From NCBI GenBank assembly GCA_910584865.1, contig CAJUCE010000001.1:160188-224187 (forward strand): a DNA stretch of 64,000 bases, in the 5' to 3' direction. The translations under genes were made by a program, and so were the position numbers. How positions within the stretch are numbered: the stretch's first letter is position 1; each line of letters starts with the position of its first letter. This document shows positions 8,994-19,014 of the stretch, one piece after another. Under the pieces are notes generated by a model that searched no databases, was not told the DNA's origin, and saw nothing but the letters and a program-made list of their open reading frames with translations. The DNA is from an uncultured Acetatifactor sp. (GTDB taxonomy: Bacteria > Bacillota > Clostridia > Lachnospirales > Lachnospiraceae).

Positions 8994-11142
8994 ATGGTTT
9001 TGAAAAATATTTGGGGCAATTGCAGGGAAGAAGGGTATTTCAGAAAAAAGGTGTATCTTGATAAAAAACCCAAATCCGCCTTTGTACGGATTTTTGCGGA
9101 TACGGGATATGAGCTTTTTCTCAACGGCAGGTTTGTGGCAGGCGTGGATGAATGGTGTAATACCCGGGATTATAATGTGCGTATTTTCCTGAAGGAAGGC
9201 GTAAATCAGATTGCGGTGCACGGAATCAATCATGGCGGCCATAGAGGCATGGCGCTGGAGCTGGTGGCGGACGGTGAGACAAAAGCTGTCACGGATGCAG
9301 GCTGGAAGGCGGCACCCAGGGAATATTGGGGCTGGATGTTGGAATCGTTCGAGGATGCCGGATGGGACGCAGCCGTCGAACCGGCGCTGTGGGCGGCGGG
9401 AGAGCCGCAGTGGTGGACCAGGCCGGGATCGGATCCGGAGCGCGTGGTACCCACGCTGGATTGCTCCCAGTTTTTCCGGGGCAGTATTCCGAAAGGCTGT
9501 GATTCGCCCTATTGGAAGGCGCAGGAGATTTCCGGAGAGCCGGACGCGGATGCGGCAAAATTACTGGGCAGGGAATATGTATGTTTTACACGCAGCGCGC
9601 ATCTTCCCAGGGTGCAGAAGGGATATGTAACCCAGTGTATGGCAGGGGCGATGCCGGGGGATGGCAGTGTGGAGATTCCGCAGACAGAGCGTTTTACGGG
9701 ACCGGAGGTGATGCTGGATTTCCACGGGGAGACGGTGGGCTTTTTCCGGATGAAAGTGTGTTCGAAGGGGCCCGTATCCTTCCGCCTGTTCTATGGGGAG
9801 ACCCTGGATGAGGCATGTTCGGAGCCTTCCCGGGATATGTGTCAGAACAGGATGCTTCATGAGGAGTATCGGATCTTCGGAGGGACGCAGGAATTCGAGT
9901 CCAGGATGCGGGCGGCATTCCGTTATGTCAGGGTTGCTTTCTTTGACTGTCAGGATAAAGTTGAGGTCAGTGAGTTTTCGGTGAGAACCACTCTTTATCC
10001 AGTAGCGCGCAGAGGATATTTTGTATGTGATGACGAGGAGATGAACAGGCTCTGGGAGGCCGGGGAGAGAACACTGCATTTTTGTATGCAGGAGTACTAT
10101 CTGGACGGACCCAAAAGGGATCGCTTTCTGTGGACGGGTGATGCCAGAATGGAGGCACTGATCAATTATTACACCTTCGGCGACAGGGCTTTGTTTGAAT
10201 TCTGCTGGGAGGAACTGGCCGGAATGCAGAGGCCGGACGGCGGGATTTCCTCTTCCGGAGGCGAAGGCTGCTCCGTGTTGTGGGATTATGTGGCATGGTA
10301 TGTGATTGCCCTGCATGACTATCTGCTATATACCGGGAATCGGGATTTTTGTCTGAAGCAGAGGGAAAGTATGGACCGGGCGGTGGCCTTTTTGACAGCC
10401 AGGGCCGGGGAGGACGGGCTGATCGATGTGCCGCCCAATCCGCTGGGAGATCTGTGGATGGTAGAGCTGAATGCGGCTGTCGGGCGGGATCCTTATCTGA
10501 ACCGATTGTATTTAAAGTGTCTGAAGGCGGCGGGAGAGATGGCGCGCCAGGCCGGAGACACCGAGGCCGAAAAACGCTACGAATATATGGCGGCCCGGAC
10601 GCAGGATGCGCTCCGGCATCTGGAGGAAACCAAGGATCTGACGAAAATATATGATACAACAGTACACACACAGGTTCAATATGAGCTGGCGGAGCGCGAG
10701 CTGGAGACAGGAAATATCCAGGCCATGATGGACAGGATCCGAAAATACTGGGGGGGCAATGCTCAGCTCCGGCTCGGACTGCCTTCATGAGGGAACCGTG
10801 CAGACCGGGATATTGCCGGCAATCGACGAAAGACATACGGATCATCCGGTCTATGTGAGTTACTGTCACGGATGGACCGGGGCGGCTACGGTGCTGCTTC
10901 CTATGGGGATCGCAGGGATAAGGCCCCTGGCCCCCGGCTTTGCCGAGACGGAGATTCGGCCGGCATTGGAGGTGTTTTCTCATTTCCGCTGTGCGGTACC
11001 TACGCCGTTGGGAGAGATTGCGGTAAAATATGAGGATCGCGTTTTCAGCTGGTGCGTGCCAAAGGAAATGGGGATCAGGGTAATCGTAGGCGGCGAAACG
11101 ATAGTCGGACAACGGCAGGGGAGGATTGTGCTGACGCAGTAA
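8994..11142 (+). pseudogene. GH78 alpha-L-rhamnosidase-like gene with a frameshift
   Basis: Residues from 8994 match family GH78: an N-terminal carbohydrate-binding-like beta domain, then an (alpha/alpha)6 catalytic domain with DGPKRDRFLWTGDA (general-acid region, with Asp where many members have Glu). Translation stops at 10790 after WGGNAQLRLGLPS. The expected continuation is in the +1-base frame: with one G fewer in the run of seven G at 10750-10756 the product reads YWGAMLSSG and then the HE-containing base region and SYCHGWTGA typical of the GH78 C terminus, ending at 11142. Start ATG 8994 has GAGGTGGAGAC upstream. The intact form would be about 715 aa. It is either a real inactivating mutation, a sequencing error in a homopolymer, or slippage expression. 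The unshifted product lacks the catalytic base region. Confidence 0.88.
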
Positions 11143-11229
11143 ATCTTCCTGCATAAAGCCTATAGGGCGGGCCTGGCTGCTCCACCATGCATGAAAGTAA
11201 GGCAATAAACTGCTCCTTGACACACCGGC

Positions 11230-12231
11230 TCATGTGGAAGGGGACGGCGCCGGCCCGGTGGAATCTCTGACAACCAGCGTGGCACGCAGCAGGATGGAGC
11301 CGATTGCCACCTGATTCAGCAGACAGGAGAGGGCATAGAAGCCGCATTTCCCGATAGCCACCCGGTCCTGACGTATGGTGGTCAGGGACGGCAGGGTATG
11401 GGCTGTCATGGGCAGATCGTCAAAGCCCACGATGCTCACGTCCTCCGGGATGCGGATCCCCCGGTCATCACATTCCGTGATGGCGGAGATAGCCCTTATG
11501 TCATGGGAAAAGAGAATGGCAGTGACCCCCTCGGCCACCAGCTTCGGGATGTACTTCCTGGTAGAATCGTTTACGAAATAGCCAAGGCCGATATAGTTTT
11601 CATTGATTTCCAGGCCGTATTTTTCCATAGCGCTGATGTAGGCATGATATCTGGCTTTCTGGATGTAGGATTCCAGCGGGCCGGAGATCAGGCCTATTTT
11701 TTTATGTCCCAGGCCGGTGAGATGCTTTACTGCCAGTTCGAACCCTTCCTGGCTGTCGCAGCCCACGGAGGCTATATAAGGGTTCCCCTTGATATAATTA
11801 TCGTATAAAACGGCGGGGATCCGGGAAGTGCGGAATTCGTGCATCCAGGGGTCCAGGAGGGTGAGGCCCAGGATGAAGGAGGCCTGGTACCCATGCTCCA
11901 TCATGAAGACTCCGTAAGGGATGCCCCGCTGAAACTCCATGTCTATGGGCACGATGTCCACTGTCCAGCCTTCGGGCTCCGCCATCTGCTTAAAACCCAG
12001 GATGATGTCGTGGCCGAACTGGTTGGGAGTGTGAAACTCCATGTTTTCCACCAGGATGCAGAGGGCTTTCCGCTCTTTTTGCTGCCGTTTGTTGACATAG
12101 CCCAGCGCTACGGCGGTTTCGAGGATTTTCTTGCGCATCTCCTCACTGACGTCTTTGGCATTGTTTAAACCTTTGGAAACCGTACTTTTGGAGATTCCAA
12201 GCCTTTGGGCGATGTCGTTGATGGTAGCCAT
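11230..12231 (-). CDS. LacI-family transcriptional regulator
   Basis: A 333-aa repressor-type regulator. The N terminus MATINDIAQRLGISKSTVSKGLNN is a LacI helix-turn-helix with hinge helix, followed by a periplasmic-binding-protein-like sugar sensor domain (VGFDDLPM, TTIRQD motifs). AAGGAGGTC stands upstream of the ATG at 12231. It is divergent from the MalE gene across a 455-bp region with palindromic sites, so it most likely controls the maltodextrin operon and itself. It is convergent with the rhamnosidase-like gene. The ligand is inferred to be a malto-oligosaccharide from context only. Confidence 0.93.
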   Translation of the reverse strand: MATINDIAQRLGISKSTVSKGLNNAKDVSEEMRKKILETAVALGYVNKRQQKERKALCILVENMEFHTPNQFGHDIILGFKQMAEPEGWTVDIVPIDMEFQRGIPYGVFMMEHGYQASFILGLTLLDPWMHEFRTSRIPAVLYDNYIKGNPYIASVGCDSQEGFELAVKHLTGLGHKKIGLISGPLESYIQKARYHAYISAMEKYGLEINENYIGLGYFVNDSTRKYIPKLVAEGVTAILFSHDIRAISAITECDDRGIRIPEDVSIVGFDDLPMTAHTLPSLTTIRQDRVAIGKCGFYALSCLLNQVAIGSILLRATLVVRDSTGPAPSPST

Positions 12232-12686
12232 GAGTCAGACCTCCTTAAAATTTTGTGAAAAATAACGACAATTTTATCTGCCGATATCAGAATTATATCA
12301 AGTAGCCAAAGAAAAAACAAGCCTACCTTCGAAACTTTCGAAAAGAAAAGGAGGAAACCGATAAACGGTATTTCGAATTAAATTGGCCTTGAAAAGGATA
12401 AAAAACAGAAAAAACTGGTAAATAAGCAAAAGAAGGAAAATGAGATTTTGTTAAATAAAAAGCGGCGATTACCGAGGAATGCGAAACTTGCAAAAAATGT
12501 TTTCGTTGATTTGTTTCGCTAATAATTTCGAAAATGGCTACATCTTGCATAAATATGGTGTAAAAAGTCAGTAATTATCAATAATTATGCACAAAATAAG
12601 GGTTGACGCCTTTCTGAAAATATGATATTTTTCTGTTAACGAAATTGAAAGAAACAATAAAAAATTCTAAAGGAGGATTTCTGAAA
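12232..12686. promoter_or_regulatory. Divergent regulatory region between the LacI-type regulator and the mal operon
   Basis: This A+T-rich 455-bp region has no credible gene. At 12328-12342 lies a perfect 7-1-7 palindrome, TTCGAAACTTTCGAA, a good LacI-family operator candidate. A related sequence, TGCGAAACTTGCAAA, is at 12479-12493, and further TTCGAA cores occur near 12372 and 12528. A mal promoter candidate sits at 12603-12631. Several operator-like sites across the region would suit looping repression. Confidence 0.6.
12603..12631 (+). promoter_or_regulatory. Candidate sigma-A promoter of the mal operon
   Basis: TTGACG at 12603-12608, a 17-nt spacer and TATTTT at 12626-12631 lie 55 nt before the MalE start codon, immediately downstream of the operator-like sites. 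Confidence 0.5.
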
Positions 12687-14042
12687 ATGAAAAAGAAAAA
12701 GTTTTTGGCAACTCTATTGACCGCAGCAATGACAGCTGCTCTTCTGGCAGGTTGCGGCAATGATGCCGGTTCCCAGGGAGACGCTTCCCAGGTAGACGCT
12801 TCCCAGGGAGACGCTTCCCAGAGCGGTGCTGCAGAGGGTGCATCCCAGGACGGCGGAAGCGAAAACGCGTCAGGGGGGGCAGCTTCCGGTGAGACACAGG
12901 ACGTGGCCCTGAAGGTATGGTGTCCCCAGAACCAGATCGACAGCGGAGCCATGACCCAGATGCAGGAGAACTTCGCAGCGGCTCATCCGGAGTACAATAT
13001 CACATGGACCACAGAGGTGGTAGGCGAGGACAAGTGCCAGGATGAGGTGCTGAAGGACGTAGGCAATGCCGCAGACGTATTCCTGTTTTCCAATGACCAG
13101 CTGCCTCAGCTGGTAGAAGCCGGCGCTATCGCACAGCTGGGCGGCGACACCGAGGCTATGGTACGCAACGACATGGCAGAATCCGTTACGGACACCGTAA
13201 TGATCGACGACAAGGTTTACGGGATTCCTTTTACCCACAATACCTTCTTTATGTATTATGACAAGACTCTCCTGGATGAGACCGATATCACATCCCTGGA
13301 GAAGATTATGGCAAAAGAGACTGCTGACAATGTATACAATTATTACTTTGAGTCCGCAGGCGGATGGAAACTGGGATGCTACTATTACGGAGCAGGCTGC
13401 AGCATCTTCGGGCCTGACGGAAGTGATCTGTCGGCTGGTGTAGACTGGAACAGCGCTACCGGCCTGGCAGTGACCAATTATCTGATTGACCTGATTAACA
13501 ATCCCAAATGTGCTTTTGACGGCGAAATCACTGTCAGCGAGCTGATTGCGGATCACAGACTTGGAGCATGGTTCGACGGAAGCTGGAACTATAAGCTGTA
13601 CCATGATGCGTTGGGCGACGATCTGGGAATGGCTGTCATCCCCACCTTCAATCCCGACGGTACAGATCATCAGCTGCTGGGCTTCTACGGCTCCAAGGCC
13701 ATCGGCGTAAACGCACAGTCCAAGAATATGGCTGCAGCCGTTCAATTTGCCGCATTTATCGGCAACGAAGAGAACCAGGTGCTTCGCTATGAGCTGTCCC
13801 AGCAGGTTCCCGCAAACAAAGCGGCAGGATCCAGCGAGGCGGTTTTGGCAGACCCTCTGGCAACCGTACTTATAAACGAGTCTAACACGGCCAGCGTGGC
13901 ACAGCCCGTCAACAGCACCTTCAGCGCAAGGTACTGGTCCTATGCAGGAGCTATCCCCACCGAGATCAGAAGCGGTGAGATCACCAAAGATAATGCACAG
14001 GAGAAGCTGGACGCATTTGTTGCGGCTATGACGGCTGAATAA
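12687..14042 (+). CDS. malE: Maltodextrin ABC transporter substrate-binding lipoprotein
   Basis: A 451-aa extracellular solute-binding protein of the MalE type, anchored to the membrane as a lipoprotein. The signal peptide MKKKKFLATLLTAAMTAALLAGC ends in a lipobox, with lipidated Cys at about residue 23. A Ser/Gln/Gly/Asp linker follows with repeated SQGDAS/SQVDAS units (residues about 30-50), then the folded domain from VALKVWCPQNQID. ATG 12687 is chosen over an earlier frame start at 12645 because AAAGGAGGATTT stands directly upstream and the signal peptide begins there. It is the first gene of the malEFG-pullulanase-malQ-debranching cluster. Maltodextrin specificity is inferred from these neighbours. 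Confidence 0.93.
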   Translation: MKKKKFLATLLTAAMTAALLAGCGNDAGSQGDASQVDASQGDASQSGAAEGASQDGGSENASGGAASGETQDVALKVWCPQNQIDSGAMTQMQENFAAAHPEYNITWTTEVVGEDKCQDEVLKDVGNAADVFLFSNDQLPQLVEAGAIAQLGGDTEAMVRNDMAESVTDTVMIDDKVYGIPFTHNTFFMYYDKTLLDETDITSLEKIMAKETADNVYNYYFESAGGWKLGCYYYGAGCSIFGPDGSDLSAGVDWNSATGLAVTNYLIDLINNPKCAFDGEITVSELIADHRLGAWFDGSWNYKLYHDALGDDLGMAVIPTFNPDGTDHQLLGFYGSKAIGVNAQSKNMAAAVQFAAFIGNEENQVLRYELSQQVPANKAAGSSEAVLADPLATVLINESNTASVAQPVNSTFSARYWSYAGAIPTEIRSGEITKDNAQEKLDAFVAAMTAE

Positions 14043-14382
14043 ATCTGACAGGCAAGAGTTTGCTAATAGTTACATATCGGGGATGGGGTCAGGGCATACA
14101 GCCATGAAACATACTCCAAAGCATCGGTACAAAGACTGTAGGTCTGTCTGATCCACTCCCCGTTATGCCTCATGACAATGGAGAAGCAGCAGTATACTTC
14201 TCCATTGCTCCCCAAAGTTCACTTTTATTTTCAAACAGACATTCAACCATAAAAAATGAATATAGCATCCGCCGGAGGGTTCTTCGGAGAATGAGCGGAC
14301 GCCTGTTTTTCGGCGGCCGAAAACTTTTTGCCGGACCCGGACAGAGGTGAGGGGGGATGCGGAACTTAAATAGGAGGCTGCT
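14043..14382 (+). other. malE-malF intercistronic region with hairpins and a degenerate repeat copy
   Basis: This 340-bp gap has no gene. An 11-bp perfect stem, CAATGGAGAAG (14176-14186) with CTTCTCCATTG (14197-14207), has no T-run, so it is more likely an mRNA-stabilising or processing hairpin than a terminator; malE commonly needs more expression than the permease genes. A longer imperfect pairing flanks 14079-14161. From about 14294 to 14378 the sequence resembles the 108-bp pre-RBS repeat (GCGGACGC, GGCGGCCG, then GATGCGGAACTTAAATAGGAGG), but its reading frame is broken. Confidence 0.55.
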
Positions 14383-15777
14383 ATGGGATTATTTAAGAGA
14401 AAAGCTCCGCTTAAATACGACAGGCCCAGGGATGAGAGCGTATCGCAGGTGTTTAAAAAAGGCGATACGATGACAAAGCTTTCCTTCCTTGTTTTCGGCA
14501 TAGGCAACATCGTAAATAAGCAGGTTGTCAGAGGCCTGATCTTTCTGGCGCTGGAGATTTTGTATTTTGTTTATATGATTATTTTCGGTATCAGTTCCAT
14601 TGGTGATTTTATTACTCTGGGCACCGCAGAGCAGGCGCAGGTCTACAACGAGGCTCTGGGGATATATGAGTACTCTGTGGGAGACAACTCCATGCTTTGC
14701 CTGCTCTATGGCGTTATCACAATTGTATTGACTGTCGGTATTATCTTTACTGCCTGTATGTCGGCCAAGAGCGCGTATTGTACACAGGTCCGCAAGGCAA
14801 AGGGACAGAATATTCCTACATTTATGGATGACATCCGTTCCCTTAAGGAAGAAAACCTCCATGCGTTTCTGCTGACGTTTCCCATCATCGGTATCCTGGT
14901 CTTTACCATCGTACCGTTGGTATTCATGATTTTGATTGCATTTACCAGTTATGACCATGAGCATCAGCCCCCCGGAACGCTGTTTTCCTGGGTAGGCCTG
15001 GCGAACTTCAAGTCCCTGATCGCATCCAGCAGCTCCCTGGCCACCACCTTCTGGCCGGTATTGGGATGGACGCTGATCTGGGCTGTATCGGCGACGGTAA
15101 CCTGTTATATCCTGGGACTGCTTCTGGCGCTGTTGATCAACCGCAAGGGAACCAAGGGCAAGGGCTTCTGGCGTTTTATGTTCGTGCTGTCCGTTGCCGT
15201 GCCTCAATTTGTAACTTTGCTGACCATGAGAACCATCTTCAACGCAAACGGCCCTGTGAATGTGCTTTTAAGAGAATTCGGCGTTATCGGAGCCACGGAT
15301 TCCATTCCTTTCTTCACAGACCCGTTGTTGGCGAAGATTACCATTATCTGCATCAATATCTGGATCGGCGTGCCGTTTACCATGTTGTCCACCACAGGTA
15401 TCCTGCAGAACATCCCGGCGGATTTGTATGAGGCGGCGAAGATCGACGGGGCCAGCGCGCCTGTGATCTTCCGGAAGATCACCCTTCCTTACATGCTGTT
15501 CGTCATGACGCCCAACCTAATCACATCCTTCACGGGAAATATCAACAACTTCAACGTGATCTTCCTGCTGTCGGGCGGCGGGCCGGACTCTCTGGAATAT
15601 TACTACGCAGGCAAGACGGACCTTTTGGTAACCTGGCTGTACAAACTGACCATCACCCAAAAGGACTACAACCTGGGCGCCGTTATCGGTATCCTGGTGT
15701 TCATCATCCTTGCAACACTGTCACTGTTAACCTACCACCGTACAGGTGCATACAAAGATGAGGGGGCGTTCCAATAA
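14383..15777 (+). CDS. malF: Maltodextrin ABC transporter permease MalF
   Basis: A 464-aa integral membrane permease. An N-terminal pair of membrane helices (about 40-80) precedes a soluble loop and six further segments. The cytoplasmic EAA loop is EAAKIDGASAPVIFRKITLPY (residues about 350-370), which contacts the ATPase. TAGGAGG precedes the ATG. The stop codon overlaps the next gene's ATG (TAATG), showing translational coupling with malG. No MalK lies in the cluster, so the unlinked ATPase at 46663 is the likely energy source. Confidence 0.93.
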   Translation: MGLFKRKAPLKYDRPRDESVSQVFKKGDTMTKLSFLVFGIGNIVNKQVVRGLIFLALEILYFVYMIIFGISSIGDFITLGTAEQAQVYNEALGIYEYSVGDNSMLCLLYGVITIVLTVGIIFTACMSAKSAYCTQVRKAKGQNIPTFMDDIRSLKEENLHAFLLTFPIIGILVFTIVPLVFMILIAFTSYDHEHQPPGTLFSWVGLANFKSLIASSSSLATTFWPVLGWTLIWAVSATVTCYILGLLLALLINRKGTKGKGFWRFMFVLSVAVPQFVTLLTMRTIFNANGPVNVLLREFGVIGATDSIPFFTDPLLAKITIICINIWIGVPFTMLSTTGILQNIPADLYEAAKIDGASAPVIFRKITLPYMLFVMTPNLITSFTGNINNFNVIFLLSGGGPDSLEYYYAGKTDLLVTWLYKLTITQKDYNLGAVIGILVFIILATLSLLTYHRTGAYKDEGAFQ

Positions 15778-16649
15778 TGAAAGCAAAAAGAATGATTACC
15801 AACGCGGCATGTTATGTTTTGCTGACGGTATTGAGCATTATCTGGGTGCTGCCGATCCTGTTTGTTATTTTGACCTCTTTCCGGGAGGAGGGCGGCTCCT
15901 ACAAGACCTATATCTGGCCCAAGGGATTTACCCTGAACAACTATAAGGAGCTGGTCATGGGTGTCAACAGCAAGATCAGCGGAGGCACCAACATCGACTT
16001 TACCAGATGGTTTTTCAATACTCTGGTCATTGCCATATTCAGTACACTTTTGTCCGCGTTCTTTGTACTGTGCGTGTCCTATGTAATGAGCCGTCTGCGT
16101 TTCAAGATGCGGAAGAATTTCATGAACATCGCCATGATTTTGGGCATGTTCCCCGGATTTATGTCCATGATCGCCGTGTACTACATCCTGAAGGGTTTAG
16201 GTCTTCTGGAGACAGGCACCCTGAAGCAGCTGTCTCTGATATTGGTGTACTCGGGAGGCGCGGGGCTGGGCTTCTATATGGCCAAGGGCTTCTTCGACAC
16301 CATTTCCAGATCCATCGACGAAGCCGCTTATATCGACGGGGCTACCAAGTGGGATACTTTTACCAAGATCACTATCCCGTTGTCCAAGCCGATTATCACC
16401 TATACGCTGCTGACCTCCTTCATGGGTCCTTGGGTGGACTATATTTTCGCCAAGGTTATCATGGGTAATGATACCAAGTATTACACCATTGCCATCGGCC
16501 TGTGGACCATGCTGGAAAAGGAATACGTGGATTACTATTATACCCAGTTCTATGCGGGGTGCGTACTGATCTCCATCCCCATCGCCATCGTATTCCTGCT
16601 GTCACAGAGCTGCTACGTTGAGGGTGTGTCGGGCGCTGTGAAAGGCTAA
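15777..16649 (+). CDS. malG: Maltodextrin ABC transporter permease MalG
   Basis: A 290-aa permease with six predicted membrane segments, including IIWVLPILFVILTSF at the N terminus. The EAA loop EAAYIDGATKWDTFTKITIP is at about residues 181-200. It overlaps malF by one base. It pairs with MalF to form the membrane channel of the maltodextrin importer. Confidence 0.93.
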   Translation: MKAKRMITNAACYVLLTVLSIIWVLPILFVILTSFREEGGSYKTYIWPKGFTLNNYKELVMGVNSKISGGTNIDFTRWFFNTLVIAIFSTLLSAFFVLCVSYVMSRLRFKMRKNFMNIAMILGMFPGFMSMIAVYYILKGLGLLETGTLKQLSLILVYSGGAGLGFYMAKGFFDTISRSIDEAAYIDGATKWDTFTKITIPLSKPIITYTLLTSFMGPWVDYIFAKVIMGNDTKYYTIAIGLWTMLEKEYVDYYYTQFYAGCVLISIPIAIVFLLSQSCYVEGVSGAVKG

Positions 16650-16671
16650 AGCGGATAAACTTTGGTTTTTC

Positions 16672-16701
16672 TTGACAGTTGTATGTAACTTGATGTAAAC
16701 T
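16672..16701 (+). promoter_or_regulatory. Candidate promoter before the pullulanase gene
   Basis: TTGACA at 16672-16677, an 18-nt spacer and TAAACT at 16696-16701 lie in the 209-nt gap after malG. This would give the pullulanase-malQ-debranching genes their own transcript in addition to read-through. Confidence 0.45.
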
Positions 16702-16858
16702 AAATTTAGTGCTGCTGCAGAAAATGGAGATTTCCTGCCGTCATGCTTTCGGGATGATTTATCCGGGGCTGGGGCAGGGGACCTTCATGGCAATAGGGGG
16801 GCCTGGTAGGGGAGCTTTCTGTTGCATTGCAGCGGCATTTTTATTAGGAGAGAGAAGA

Positions 16859-18958
16859 GTGAAAAATAGGATCGCCGAGAGGATGGCTTTTTTCGCCAGC
16901 GAGGAATTTGAGACAAACTTCCGATACGACGGGAAGGATCTGGGCGCGGCCTGCAGGGAGGGAAGGACGGTATTTAAGGCATGGAGCCCCTTCGCGGAGA
17001 AGATGGAGCTGTGGTTATACAGAGACGGAATTACGGATGAAGCCTTTCTTGTAAAGGAAATGCAGGCACAGGAGAAGGGCGTGTGGAAGCTGGAATTTTC
17101 GGAGAACTTCCATGGCATGTACTACGACTATTTGGTGTGGACAGATGGGGAGGGAGTACGCACTGCGGATCCTTACGCCATTGGCTGCAACTGCAACGGG
17201 GGCCGAAGCATGGTGGTGGATCTGAGAAAAACCGATCCGCCCGGCTTTGAGGATGACCGGGCTCCGCAGGCTTGTGAGGAGCGGATTATCTATGAGCTGC
17301 ATATCAAGGATTTCTCCTATGACGCGGAGAGCGGCATTCTACGGGCCTATCGGGGAAAGTATAAGGCTTTTACGGTGCCGGGGGAGAAGGGAAAGCATCC
17401 TACCGGTATGGAATATCTGAAAAAGCTGGGTATCACGCATGTGCATCTTCTTCCCTTTTTTGACTACGGATCCGTAGATGAAGCGGGGGATGAGAGGCAG
17501 TTTAACTGGGGCTATGACCCGGTAAATTACAATGTGCCGGAAGGCTCCTATGCCACGGATGTGACAGACGGCACGGTGCGTATCCGGGAGTGCAAGGAGA
17601 TGATCCAGGCATTGCACAAAAACGGTATCCGGGTAATCATGGATGTAGTTTATAATCATACGCACCAGGAGGATTCCTGGCTGCAGCGCATGGCTCCGGG
17701 GTATTACTACCGCTATATGGAGGACGGCAGCCTCTCCAACGGTTCCGCCTGCGGGAATGACATCGCGGCGGGCAGGGCTATGGTGGACAATTACATCGCG
17801 GATTCTGTGATGTACTGGGCCAGGGAGTATCATATAGACGGCTTCCGCTTTGACCTGATGGGGCTGCTGACGGTGGAATTGATGAACCGGATCCGCAAGG
17901 AGCTGGATCAGGCCTTTGGGGAAGGGGAGAAGCTTCTGTACGGAGAGCCATGGAGTGCGGACGATTCCCCCATGGAGAAGGGAACCAGGGCCGCTCAAAA
18001 AGGAAATACGGCCTATCTGAGCGAAGGCATCGGGATCTTCAGTGATGACACAAGGGATGCGATCAAGGGAAGTGTGTTTCATGCAGGTGATCCGGGCTTT
18101 GTCAACGGGGGAGAGGGGCTGGAGAAGGCCATTCTCCATGCGGTGACCGGCTGGAAGGACGGCGGGGCATGCTTTGAGCCGAAGAGCTGCGGACAGATTA
18201 TCAATTATGTGTCCGCTCATGACAATTTTACCCTCTGGGATAAGCTGGTGCTGTCCATGCACGGGGAGAAGGCAGATTTCGACAGGCAGTACGCGGATGT
18301 ACTGGCGGCCAATAAGTTGGCGGCGTTTATCTACTTTACCTGTCAGGGGAATGTGTTTTTCCAGGCGGGAGAAGAATTCGGGCGGACTAAGCAGGGGGAG
18401 GACAACAGCTATTGCTCCGCGCCGGAGGTCAATATGCTTCGCTGGAACAGGGCGGTGGAGTACGGAGAGCTGGTGGAGTATTACAAGGGCCTGATCAGCC
18501 TGCGGAAGAAGCTGCCGGGGCTGTACGATAAGTCGCCCGACGCTGCCGCCCGGGTGATGTGCGGTAGGATCCACGGGGAGGGCGTGGTTTCTTTCCTGGT
18601 GGATAACAGGGCTCCCCGCCCCTCGGCCTGGGAGGAGCTGTTCATCATTTATAATGCCTCCGGCAGGGAGTGGACGGTAGCGCTGCCAAAGCAGGAGGAT
18701 GCGGACGGGCAGGCCGCAGGAGGCAAAGCAGATATTTCCGGACAGGTTCCGGGACCCGGAGAGACTCACCGGGAGAATGCTACCGTGCGCTACGAGGTCA
18801 GGCCTCGGAAGGGAGCCAAGGATGCAGACGGCACTGTATGGGAGATTCTGGTGGACGCCGGGGAGGCGGACTGCTGCAGGCCGGCAGAGTTTATAGAGGG
18901 GGGTATCCCGGTGGCCCCCCACAGCGGTATGCTGCTGGGCAGACGAAAGAGGATGTGA
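16859..18958 (+). CDS. pulA: Type I pullulanase (GH13_14)
   Basis: Hydrolyses alpha-1,6 branches of imported limit dextrins in the cytoplasm; no signal peptide. An N-terminal CBM48-like domain (about 20-110) is followed by the pullulanase signature FNWGYDPVNYNVPEGSYAT (about 217-235) and GH13 regions DVVYNHT (about 261), GFRFDLMG with the nucleophile Asp (about 328), GEPW with the acid Glu (about 361) and SAHDN (about 452). GTG 16859 is preferred: TTAGGAG ends 8 nt before it and the CBM48 region starts soon after. A start at 16709 would add 50 residues with no domain or good RBS. Length is 699 aa. A Gly/Lys/Asp-rich insertion lies near the C-terminal beta domain (KQEDADGQAAGGK). Confidence 0.92.
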   Translation: MKNRIAERMAFFASEEFETNFRYDGKDLGAACREGRTVFKAWSPFAEKMELWLYRDGITDEAFLVKEMQAQEKGVWKLEFSENFHGMYYDYLVWTDGEGVRTADPYAIGCNCNGGRSMVVDLRKTDPPGFEDDRAPQACEERIIYELHIKDFSYDAESGILRAYRGKYKAFTVPGEKGKHPTGMEYLKKLGITHVHLLPFFDYGSVDEAGDERQFNWGYDPVNYNVPEGSYATDVTDGTVRIRECKEMIQALHKNGIRVIMDVVYNHTHQEDSWLQRMAPGYYYRYMEDGSLSNGSACGNDIAAGRAMVDNYIADSVMYWAREYHIDGFRFDLMGLLTVELMNRIRKELDQAFGEGEKLLYGEPWSADDSPMEKGTRAAQKGNTAYLSEGIGIFSDDTRDAIKGSVFHAGDPGFVNGGEGLEKAILHAVTGWKDGGACFEPKSCGQIINYVSAHDNFTLWDKLVLSMHGEKADFDRQYADVLAANKLAAFIYFTCQGNVFFQAGEEFGRTKQGEDNSYCSAPEVNMLRWNRAVEYGELVEYYKGLISLRKKLPGLYDKSPDAAARVMCGRIHGEGVVSFLVDNRAPRPSAWEELFIIYNASGREWTVALPKQEDADGQAAGGKADISGQVPGPGETHRENATVRYEVRPRKGAKDADGTVWEILVDAGEADCCRPAEFIEGGIPVAPHSGMLLGRRKRM

Positions 18959-19014
18959 AGATGCAGGAGTTTAAAAAATACCAATAAGAAGTATAGAAAA
19001 CAGGGGGTATCGGT

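Noticed and set aside
12323..12550. 75-codon minus-strand frame in the mal regulatory region
   Set aside because: It overlaps operator-like palindromes, is A+T-rich by composition and has no RBS.
17339..18922. Minus-strand frame of 527 codons
   Set aside because: It is antisense to pullulanase, without start signals or motifs.
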